From Pseudarthrobacter oxydans (GTDB lineage: Bacteria > Actinomycetota > Actinomycetes > Actinomycetales > Micrococcaceae): a DNA stretch of 64,000 bases. The position numbers were made by a program, and so were the translations under genes. Location: NCBI RefSeq assembly GCF_030812335.1, contig NZ_JAUSSN010000003.1, positions 1 through 64,000 of the forward strand, read 5' to 3'. The notes beneath the pieces are model-generated. The model saw only the letters and a list, made by a program, of their open reading frames with translations, was not told where the DNA came from and ran no database searches. This document shows, piece after piece, positions 10,701-17,538 of the stretch. How positions within the stretch are numbered: the first letter of the stretch is position 1; each line of letters starts with the position of its first letter.

Positions 10701-10989
10701 CGGCGGGGGCTTCATCTCGCAGCCGCTCGCCATCGTGGTGATCGGCGGCCTGATTTCCTCCACCGCGCTCACCCTGGTGCTGGTGCCGGTGCTGTACCGC
10801 CTCGTCGAGGGACGGCGCGAGCGGAGAACCCTGGCCAAGGCCGGGCCGCGTGCCGGTACGGGTGCGGATGACGCGGCGGGTGCGGCCCGTTCCCGTGGCC
10901 GGGGCCGCCGGGCCGCCCCCGGGGCCGTCCCCGACGACTTTCCGGATGACGTACCCGACGACGCACGGGTCCCCTCGGGCTCGCATTAG
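7747..10989 (+). CDS. RND-family efflux permease (HAE1/AcrB-like)
   Basis: About 1080 aa with the RND layout: TM1 near residues 10-30, a large extracytoplasmic porter loop, a TM2-6 block near residues 330-500, a second large loop, and a TM8-12 block near residues 860-1020. TM4 carries the conserved proton-relay region (GRVVDDSIVVIENI). The C-terminal 60 residues are a low-complexity Arg/Asp/Pro tail. I prefer ATG 7747, which has AGGAG about 8 nt upstream, to ATG 7717. Gram-negative homologues need a membrane-fusion protein and an outer-membrane channel; neither is present here, so it acts alone in the cytoplasmic membrane. The substrate is unknown; it adjoins the biosynthetic island. Confidence 0.9.
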   Translation: MFRLAKLSLANRALIALVTVFASVFGVITMSSLKQELIPSIEFPQITVLTSMPGASPEVVDKQISSPLETALKGVEGLETTSSTSRNGVSQISMVFTYGSNLDRARNQIDRAISNAKRSLPDDVQPQAIAGSISDFPIVFLAVSSDKPLSELNADLARLTVPRLQKLDGVRGAEVTGGATQHIKILPRPEAMAASGAGIQSISEALSNNGALVPAGTIEDQGKTLSLQIGSPVDSLDAIKTLPLGGTRNAATVGSVADVSIAEDARTSITRTNGEETLALSVTKKPEGDTVGISNAVKDSIPELEAELGSNARFTPIFDQAPFIEKSIKDLTTEGLLGLGFAVAVILVFLMSVRATLVTAVSIPLSLLITFIGLSATGYSLNILTLGALTIAIGRVVDDSIVVIENIKRHLSYGEAKITAIQTSIREVAGAITASTLTTVAVFLPIAFVAGLAGELFRPFALTVTIALLSSLLVSLTIVPVLAYWFLRNPADQAGTAVGSSSREIAAKAHEAEQRTVLQRGYLPVLTKTQKHPVVTLIAAVLVLGGTAAMTPLLATDLLGNSGENSMTVRQALPAGTSLAEANASAVKVEEVLREIDGVKDVQVTTGNAQTGFSALLSAGASNSSFTVVTEEKANQKKLKDTVRSELSGIPEAGKLTVGSQQGGFGTSSTVDITLKAATTADLRTASDAMVQAMDGVPGSSEVATNLAASQPVVQVKVDRAKAVAAGLSEEQVAGVLASTISPIPAGTVRIDTDDYPVRIGEGTRFTSIDAVRQTPLPTAAGPVPLVSIASVEQVDVPVSITASNGQRTARVSITPSGANLGAVSTEVQARLKTVQLPPGVTAEIGGATTQQAESFAQLGLALLAAIAIVYVIMVAAFKSLIQPLILLVSVPFAATGAIGLLLITGVPLGLPSLIGMLMLVGIVVTNAIVLIDLINQYRQPQNGEPGMSVADAITHGARQRLRPILMTALATVFALTPMALGLTGGGGFISQPLAIVVIGGLISSTALTLVLVPVLYRLVEGRRERRTLAKAGPRAGTGADDAAGAARSRGRGRRAAPGAVPDDFPDDVPDDARVPSGSH

Positions 10990-11159
10990 CGACCGCCGGT
11001 CCGCGGCACCCGTCAGATCCGGACCGCCCTGCGGCGGCGCGGGGCGTGGGTGCTGTGGGCCGCCCGCGCCGGCGTCAGCGGCCTGCTGACCCCTGCCGTC
11101 AATGCCCGGTGGCGGGGGCCGCTGGGGAGAGGGGCCGGGCGCTGGCCACCCTGCGGGGA

Positions 11160-11866
11160 GATGATCTCGCGCCGGGTTGCCGACGTACGTCGCGTTGTAC
11201 GGGACGTCCTCGCCTTTCATCAGGAACGCGTCAGCCTCGACGGTCGAGCCGTCGCCCATCGTCACGCCGTAGTGGACGAAGGCTTCCACGCCCACCGTGC
11301 AGCGGTCGCCGAGGACAATCCGGCCGGATTTGAAGGTTCCGTCTTCCAGGGAATGGCCCTGGATGAGCGATCCCTCGTTGAGTGCGCAGTCATCACCGAT
11401 GGTCACGAGTGTTTTTTCTATTATGCCGGCGCCGGGGTAGTAGAGCCGCTTGCCGACTTTGACGCCCAACATTCTCCAGAACATCGACTTAAACGGTGTT
11501 CCTCCCAAGGGCGCACCGGTCAACAGTGTCCAGAGCCGTTTGTGCTGCCAGAAATATCCCAGCCGGCCCACGTCGGACCGGACCGGGCCGTCGATCGGCA
11601 CCATCACCTTGGTACCGAGCAGGCAGTTCTCCCCCACGTGGGCTCCGATCGGGAAGTTGATGTTGTTCCCGAGGACGTTGCGGCCGGCGACGCTGCCACG
11701 TGAAAGGCGGAACGAAGCACTGGTGAATTCGGCGTTCACCATGTTCAGACCGTCAGAGGCCATGGTTCCCGATCCGACGTTGCTCAGGAACGGTGACTCG
11801 TGGCCCACGGCCGGACCGAAGTTTGATCCCGTCTGCACCACCTTGCCGATGTCCGCATCACTTTGA
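11160..11866 (-). pseudogene. Truncated Pls/PosA-type synthetase C-terminal fragment
   Basis: About 235 codons on the minus strand read as the last part of an NRPS/Pls terminal membrane domain. QTGSNFGPAVGHESPFLSN, TKVMVPIDGPVRSDVG and GIIEKTLVTIGDDCALNEGS align well by eye with residues 688-1025 of the island protein at 14407-17538 (about half identical). It starts mid-domain and has no start codon of its own. It lacks about 115 residues, including the counterparts of TM5 and TM6, by an apparently clean in-frame join (DVGRLGY to FWQHKRLW). Homology ends near 11160, after GNPARDHL, without a proper stop. It is a dead relic of a second, diverged Pls-like gene and not a recent copy of the intact one. 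Confidence 0.75.
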
Positions 11867-11909
11867 TGGCGGCAAGGTATGTGCCCACCGGGTAGTTTGT
11901 GGATTGGGG

Positions 11910-12188
11910 TCGGAACGCCGGGTTACCTGTCTCGCTGAATAACGTGGCTCTATGTAGGAGTGCAGTTCGTCACGGGGCGCAATTTCAATTTTCGATGAGA
12001 AGGGCGCCATGCTTTTCTTGCTCCTTGGGGCGACCCGGCCCTGGTCCCCTGGCAGCGGCCACAGGGTTCACGTCGGCCTGGCGTAATTCAGAACGCGTAG
12101 TGTCAGCGGCAGAAGTCGGAGGAACCGCCTCCGGGGCTCTGGAGGTCAAGACGTCGACGACGTCTTGACGTTGGCGCATGGACAGATG
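11910..12188 (-). pseudogene. Plasmid ParB-like partition partner, frameshifted
   Basis: A minus-strand frame beginning MRQRQDVVDVLTSRAPEAV runs through an Ala/Pro-rich linker to GPGPGRPKEQEK and stops. The sequence continues in another frame as MAPFSSKIEIAPRDELHSYIE, which resembles the short DNA-binding end of small ParB-like proteins found after parA on actinobacterial plasmids. The order and strand (parA relic, then this) support the reading. At least one frameshift makes it non-functional. The assignment rests on context and a short motif. Confidence 0.5.
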
Positions 12189-12206
12189 ATTCTCTCTCAA
12201 CTGCCA

Positions 12207-12866
12207 TCACTTAGCTGCGTCCACGTAGCGAGCGTGGGAAACGAACTTCTCGGATAGGACCACCGCTCCCCTAATGTTCATTTTTCAAGGGGGATTTGCT
12301 GCTTATTGAGTCCTGCATCGCGGTTCTAAGCGGCAAATGCGGAGCACGGGCGTCTGTTTCATATTCGGATTCCAACTCACCGATCTGGAATTGTGCTCAG
12401 GGGTGAACTGGTTACATTGATGATGATGCCAAGACATTCCAGGGCAGGGTTAAGATGTGGCAGGGACTGCATTTTTTTGACGGTTTTAAGGAACTCTGTC
12501 ACTCCCTTCGCGGAGAAAGCTGCTGGTTCCGTTACTGCAACTACCCGATCCGCGAGGTCAATCCATTGAGCGTTAGCCTTCCCAACGCCGGCGGGAGGTC
12601 AATAAGGATCTGGTCGTAGTCTTTCAGTTCCTCCGCACGTGGTCGAAGTAATGGCCTGGCCGAGGGTTCCTGCCTCACCAACGTAGAGAACGTCGAAGAC
12701 ATTGAACTCCCCCCCTCCAGGGCATCAGTTGCATTTGCTTGGGGAGCTAGGCTAGATCGCCGACCAGGACCTTCTTCCCGATCAAGCGAAGCCCAGTGGC
12801 CAGCCCGAGGATGACAGACGTCTTCCCCACGCCGCCCTTTCGATTACCTATGGCGGTTACTCTCAC
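12207..12866 (-). pseudogene. parA: ParA-family partition ATPase, multiply frameshifted
   Basis: No intact frame exists, but reading across frames gives a nearly complete ParA. GTG 12866 (AGGAG upstream) starts VRVTAIGNRKGGVGKTSVIL with an intact deviant Walker A. A TAG follows after GDLA. Then come PQANATDALEGGEFNVFDVL, DQILIDLPPALGRLTLNG (Walker A' and B region), EPAAFSAKGVTEFLKTVKKM and LPLRTAMQDSISSKSPL. It ends with GAVVLSEKFVSHARYVDAAK and TGA near 12207. At least three frame changes and one nonsense codon are needed. This is a plasmid-type partition gene marking an integrated and decayed replicon. Confidence 0.8.
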
Positions 12867-13333
12867 GATGCTCCTGATGCTTATGGTTCCATCAAGATGT
12901 AACCGTTACTGCTTCTCCCGGTTTAGCGCTGGTAGGGCTCACAGAGAAGGCGGGCGGCAGACTGGGAGGTTCGCCATCTGAGGACGAGGAGCGGGCGCCA
13001 ACACTAAGTATCATCGGGGCCGCGAGTGCGGGGAAGCAGGTACTCGGGGGGTTGGATACAGGTACTCGATGTCATTGCGGTTGGCCACGAAACTTGGCTA
13101 CTGTCGAATCAGAGGTTTGAAGCCTCCACTGCATTTCGGAGTATCCGCGGTGGGGAAGCCAGGTATTGCTGCTGGGGGAAATAGCGGCGGCCGCAGTATT
13201 ACGCTTGCTCCGCTCTGCGCGGCATTTCTTGAAAAGTAGAAGGGTCCGGACGAAAAACGCCACCCTTCACACACAAGCTGGCAGGAGCCTTCCCCAACCC
13301 TGACCACGCTCATAGCAGGGAACGAGGGAGATC
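12867..13333 (+). other. Non-coding stretch between the parA relic and the biosynthetic operon
   Basis: I see no convincing gene. Short minus-strand frames at 13072-13313 have no recognisable motif. A 10-nt direct repeat CAGGTACTCG occurs twice near 13040 and 13062. The operon promoter should lie here, but no clear -35/-10 pair was found. GAGGGAGA immediately before 13334 is the ribosome site of the first gene. Confidence 0.5.
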
Positions 13334-14410
13334 ATGCCGATTATCAGGGATCCGCACCTGTTTAACGAGCAGAGCCTGTTCGTCGACCTGGAGGGGGTGC
13401 TGGGCTGCCGCCTCTTTCTGAAGATTGAGGGGTTCAATTTGGCGGGCTCAATCAAGCTAAAGCCCGCGCGGGAGATGGTCGAGCGCGCCGAGCGGGAGGG
13501 GTTGATCGGCCCTGGCTCCATCCTCGTGGAGTCCTCATCGGGCAACCTCGGCGTCGCGCTCAGCATGATCGCTGCCAGCAAGGGGTACCGCTTCGTGTGT
13601 GTGATCGATCCGCGCTGTAACCCGCCAACCCGGCAACTCATGGAGTCGCTCGGGGCACAGGTGGACCTGGTCACCGAACCGGATCCCGTCGACGGCTTCC
13701 TCGGAGCCCGGCTCAACCACGTGCGGGACCTGTGTGCGTCCGACGAGCGGTACATCTGGCTCAACCAGTACACCAATCCCGGCAATTGGGGAGCGCACTA
13801 CCGCTGGACTGCCCCCGAGATCTCCAATCAGTTCCCCGACCTGGACGTGCTGTTCGTGGGAGCAGGGACAACGGGGACCTTGATGGGTTGCGCGCGGTAC
13901 TTCCGTGAGCACCGGCCGGATGTCCGGATTGTCGCGGTCGATGCCGCAGGATCGGTCTCGTTCGGCGGCCAGCCCGCCACCCGCCTGATCCCGGGACTCG
14001 GCATGAGCGTGCGGCCGCCGCAGCTCGACGAGGCCTTGATCGATGACGTGGTGATGGTCGAAGAACTGGACACGGTGCGCGCCTGCCACCGCCTCGCCGC
14101 TGCCGGCTTCACGCTCGGTGGCTCCACCGGGACCGTGGTCCACGGCGCCGCGTCTTGGCTCACCGAACACGACGCCCAGGACCTGACGGCGGTTGCCATT
14201 TCCCCGGACATGGGCCGACCCTACCTGGACACTGTCTACAACCCTGACTGGGTGCACGATCATTTCGGCGCCGAAGCGCTGGCAACCGCCGACGTTTTGG
14301 CAGGGGCTCCGGGCCGACGGTCCGAGCCGGTGCCGGAGCCACAGCACCCGGCACGTGAAGCGGTGGCCGGTTACGCCGCCACCGCCGCCTCAGGGAATTT
14401 CCGGCAGTGA
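13334..14410 (+). CDS. SbnA-like 2,3-diaminopropionate biosynthesis enzyme (PLP, cysteine synthase fold)
   Basis: A 358-aa fold-type II PLP enzyme. The PLP lysine is Lys41 in EGFNLAGSIKLKPA, the cofactor-binding loop is SSSGNLG (67-73), and the phosphate loop is GAGTTGTLMG. In the SbnA family (staphyloferrin B; VioB of viomycin) the enzyme condenses O-phospho-L-serine with L-glutamate to N-(1-amino-1-carboxy-2-ethyl)-glutamate, the first step to L-2,3-diaminopropionate. An SbnB partner is encoded in the same operon, which supports this over plain cysteine synthase. The C-terminal tail (about residues 320-358) is unstructured Pro/Ala-rich. The start is ATG 13334 after GAGGGAGA. The stop overlaps the next start (GTGA). 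Confidence 0.88.
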   Translation: MPIIRDPHLFNEQSLFVDLEGVLGCRLFLKIEGFNLAGSIKLKPAREMVERAEREGLIGPGSILVESSSGNLGVALSMIAASKGYRFVCVIDPRCNPPTRQLMESLGAQVDLVTEPDPVDGFLGARLNHVRDLCASDERYIWLNQYTNPGNWGAHYRWTAPEISNQFPDLDVLFVGAGTTGTLMGCARYFREHRPDVRIVAVDAAGSVSFGGQPATRLIPGLGMSVRPPQLDEALIDDVVMVEELDTVRACHRLAAAGFTLGGSTGTVVHGAASWLTEHDAQDLTAVAISPDMGRPYLDTVYNPDWVHDHFGAEALATADVLAGAPGRRSEPVPEPQHPAREAVAGYAATAASGNFRQ

Positions 14411-17400
14411 AAATGCGTCTCGATAACCTGCAGGGCGCTCCGCGTTCCACACCTTCTATCGATCTCCCCATTCCTGATGCAACCGCGGCTCCGGCCGGGA
14501 ACGGCCCTCCGGCCGCTCCGGCCACGGGTACTGCCGTTGCCTTGGAGCGCCGGCTGGCGGATCTTCTGGCGTCGGTGGTACAGAAGGACGACGTCCCCGT
14601 GGACGCCAACTTCTTCTACGACCTGGGCGCGGATTCGTTGCTGATGGCACAGTTCTGCGCCCGCGTGCGCAAGCAGCCGGACTTGCCAGCGGTTTCCATC
14701 AAGGACATCTACCAGAATCCAACGATCTCGGCGCTGGCCGCGGCGCTGGCACCGGCGGAAGTGGCGTCGGTGACGGTTCAGATCCAGGTGCAGGACCGGT
14801 TGGCAGAGGTGCTGTCCGGCGTGCTGGACATTGAGCATGTGCCAGTGGACGCCGACTTCTTCCAGGAGCTGGGCGCGGACTCGCTGGTCATGGCGCAGTT
14901 CTGCGCCCGCGTGCGCAAGCAGCCGGACCTGCCTGCCGTGTCCATCAAGGACATCTACCAGAACCCAACAATCTCCGCGCTGGCCGCGGCCCTGGCACCG
15001 GCGGAGGAGGCGGCGGCGACGGTTCAGGTGCAGGAGCGGCTGGCCGAGGTGCTCGCCGACGTACTCGGCATGCAACAGGTCCCGATGGACGCCGACTTCT
15101 TCCAGGAGCTGGGCGCGGACTCGCTGGTCATGGCGAAGTTCTGCGCCAGGGTGCGCAAGCAGCCGGATCTGCCCCAAATGTCCATGAAGGAGATCTACAG
15201 CAACCCGAATATCTCCGCTCTGGCAGCGGCCCTGCAGGTTCCCCCGGAGCAGGAAAAGGAGGCGGAGCCGTCGCCAACCATGGCCTCCGTGCCGGAGACG
15301 CCGCCGCCCATGGACGCGCGGACGTGGGAGTATATCGCCTGTGGCGCCCTGCAGGTGCTCGTCTACATCGGCTACTGCCTGCTTGCGGGCCTCATCATGG
15401 TCGTGGGTTACCAGTGGTTGTTCCCGGCCGCGGGGCCTGGCAACCACCACTGGGTGAGCCATGGGACGCCCTTCTGGGAGCTCTACCTGCGAGCGATCGC
15501 CTATGGCGCTGCGGCGTTCGTGCTGCTGTGCATCCTGCCGGTAGCCGGCAAGTGGATTTTAATCGGGCGCTTCCGGCCCCGGGAGATCCGCATCTGGAGT
15601 CTGGCCTACTTCCGCTTCTGGCTGGTGAAGACGTTGATGCGCACTTCTCCCCTCTCGTTGATGACCGGTTCACCGCTTACGACCTTCTACCTGAGGGCCA
15701 TGGGCGCGAAGGTCGGCCGCAACGTGATGATCATGACGAATCGGTTGCCGATCTGCACCGACCTGCTGACGATCGGTGAGGGGACGGTAATCCGCAAGGA
15801 CGTCATGCTCAACGGCTACCGCGCCCATGGCGGCGTCATCCAGGTGGGCGGGGTCACGCTGGGCAAGGAAGTGACCGTCGGCGAGGGCAGCGTCCTGGAC
15901 ATCAACACGTCGATGGGCGACCGCTCGCAGCTGGGCCACCGGTCCACTCTCTACACCGGCCAAGCAGTGCCCGTGGGCGAGCGGTGGCACGGTTCGCCGG
16001 GCAGACCCGGGGGTGCGGACTACGCAACGGTCGCGCCGACGCCCTACCGGCCGTGGCGCCGGGGCTGGTTCGCCGTTTCCCAGCTCCTGAGCACGATCGG
16101 ATTGGGCCGCATCATGTGGTCGCTCGCGATCGCGCTGCTCATCCTGTCGAACCCGAACGTCGCGGCCCTTCTGGAGCCACAGGAGCTGGCGTTGACCGAC
16201 TGGGTCTTCTATGCCGACGCCGCCGTCTACGCCGGCCTGGCCGTCTTCGGCGGAACTATCGTTGCGTTGGCCCTCGTCACGACACTGCCGGCGCTACTCC
16301 AACTCGCGTTGAAGCCCGAGACGGTGTATCCGCTGTTCGGGCTGCGTGATGCGGCGGCACGGGCGGTGGCAAAGATGACCAACAGTCCCATGCTCGGGAT
16401 GTTGTTCGGCGACAGCTCCTACGTCGTGAACTACGTCCGGGCCATCGGGTACAAGCAGCCGCAGGTCCAACAGTCCGGCTCGAATTTCGGCACGGGGTTC
16501 AAGCACGACAACCCGTTCCTTTCGACCATCGGCACCGGCACGATGATTGCTGACGGGGTGTCCTTCATGAACACCGACTATTCGGCTACGTCGTTCAAGC
16601 TCAGCGAGGTCGCGATCGGTGCTCACAACTATCTGGGCAACGCCGTTCTCTACCCCGCCGAAACCAGGGCCGGGGACAATTGCCTGCTCGCGACCAAGGT
16701 CATGGTCCCCATCGACGGGCCGGTGCGCCACGACGTGGGCCTGCTCGGATCGCCGGCGTTCGAGATCCCCCGCTCCGTGCTGCGGGACACCCGACCCGAG
16801 GAGCACAGGGGCCGTGCCCGGTTCCGCCGGGACCTGGCGGCCAAGAACGGCCACAACCTGCGCACCATTGCCCTGTGGATGCTGGCGCGGTGGTTCAACG
16901 CCTCGGTGGCCCTCGTCGCGATGTTCGCCGGCGTCGAACTGTCCGACCAATTCGGATTCCTCGCAATCAGCGCGTCGTTCGTCGTGATGCTCCTGCTCGG
17001 CGTGCTGATCCCCGTCGGCATCCAGCACCTGGCAACAGGGTTCCGGAAGCTCCGGCCTCAGTTGTGCTCCATCTACGACCCTTACTTCTGGTGGCACGAG
17101 CGGTACTGGAAGCTGCAGGCCCAGAGCAGGTACTTGGCGCTCTTCAACGGAACGCCGTTCAAGCCACTGATCTGGCGGTTGTTGGGCGTGCGGATGGGCT
17201 CCCGGGTCTTCGACGACGGCTGCGGGATCATCGAGCGGACCCTGGTGACGGTCGGCTCCCGCTGCACGCTGAACAACGGCACGACGATCCAGTCCCATTC
17301 CCAAGAGGACGGGATGTTTAAGTGCGACTACAACGTCGTCGGGAACGACGTCACGCTCGGCGTCGCCGCCTTTGTCCACTATGGCGTCACTGTTGAAGAC

Positions 17401-17538
17401 GGCGCCGTTGTCGCCGCCGACTCCTTCGTTATGAAGGGGACGACTCTCCCTCGGGGAACGCTGTGGGGTGGTAACCCGGCCGAAGAGGTCCGAGCCCCCT
17501 CCACGTCCCCCGTCGCGCTGGAAAGGCCCGTGTCATGA
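14407..17538 (+). CDS. Three-carrier, six-TM Pls-type polymer synthetase membrane subunit
   Basis: A 1043-aa protein. After a 40-residue linker come three tandem acyl/peptidyl-carrier domains (about 45-117, 126-199, 207-276), each with the phosphopantetheine serine in LGADSL (Ser77, Ser159, Ser239). The rest is the NRPS/Pls terminal domain: TM pairs near 308-338/360-385, 555-582/600-635 and 818-842/848-872. These alternate with three soluble blocks (about 390-550, 640-815, 880-1030) containing hexapeptide left-handed-helix repeats (VGRNVMI, LTIGEGTVIRKDV). In epsilon-poly-lysine synthetase, six TM segments around three tandem soluble domains perform iterative condensation. Here the adenylation domain is missing and is supplied by the next gene. 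The start is GTG 14407 (overlapping the previous stop) or ATG 14413; the stop overlaps the next ATG (ATGA). Confidence 0.85.
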   Translation: MKMRLDNLQGAPRSTPSIDLPIPDATAAPAGNGPPAAPATGTAVALERRLADLLASVVQKDDVPVDANFFYDLGADSLLMAQFCARVRKQPDLPAVSIKDIYQNPTISALAAALAPAEVASVTVQIQVQDRLAEVLSGVLDIEHVPVDADFFQELGADSLVMAQFCARVRKQPDLPAVSIKDIYQNPTISALAAALAPAEEAAATVQVQERLAEVLADVLGMQQVPMDADFFQELGADSLVMAKFCARVRKQPDLPQMSMKEIYSNPNISALAAALQVPPEQEKEAEPSPTMASVPETPPPMDARTWEYIACGALQVLVYIGYCLLAGLIMVVGYQWLFPAAGPGNHHWVSHGTPFWELYLRAIAYGAAAFVLLCILPVAGKWILIGRFRPREIRIWSLAYFRFWLVKTLMRTSPLSLMTGSPLTTFYLRAMGAKVGRNVMIMTNRLPICTDLLTIGEGTVIRKDVMLNGYRAHGGVIQVGGVTLGKEVTVGEGSVLDINTSMGDRSQLGHRSTLYTGQAVPVGERWHGSPGRPGGADYATVAPTPYRPWRRGWFAVSQLLSTIGLGRIMWSLAIALLILSNPNVAALLEPQELALTDWVFYADAAVYAGLAVFGGTIVALALVTTLPALLQLALKPETVYPLFGLRDAAARAVAKMTNSPMLGMLFGDSSYVVNYVRAIGYKQPQVQQSGSNFGTGFKHDNPFLSTIGTGTMIADGVSFMNTDYSATSFKLSEVAIGAHNYLGNAVLYPAETRAGDNCLLATKVMVPIDGPVRHDVGLLGSPAFEIPRSVLRDTRPEEHRGRARFRRDLAAKNGHNLRTIALWMLARWFNASVALVAMFAGVELSDQFGFLAISASFVVMLLLGVLIPVGIQHLATGFRKLRPQLCSIYDPYFWWHERYWKLQAQSRYLALFNGTPFKPLIWRLLGVRMGSRVFDDGCGIIERTLVTVGSRCTLNNGTTIQSHSQEDGMFKCDYNVVGNDVTLGVAAFVHYGVTVEDGAVVAADSFVMKGTTLPRGTLWGGNPAEEVRAPSTSPVALERPVS

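Noticed and set aside
10483..11160. Continuation of the Pls-relic frame into the antisense of the RND permease gene
   Set aside because: Homology stops near 11160; beyond that the frame is merely open and is Pro/Gly/Arg-rich antisense.
12796..12981. Plus-strand 61-codon frame in the low-GC patch
   Set aside because: It is the antisense of the ParA Walker A region; the minus strand explains the sequence.
13036..13072. Two copies of CAGGTACTCG as possible plasmid iterons
   Set aside because: Only two copies of 10 nt and no rep gene or AT-rich unwinding region nearby; chance is sufficient.
13072..13313. Two overlapping minus-strand frames of 63-71 codons upstream of the parA relic
   Set aside because: No recognisable motif, no ribosome site, and each has an odd composition; more likely decayed DNA than a gene.
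14407..17538. The carrier-rich protein as a simple hexapeptide acetyltransferase
   Set aside because: Three carrier domains, six TM segments and three soluble blocks match the Pls/NRPS terminal domain layout much better than a soluble trimeric acetyltransferase.
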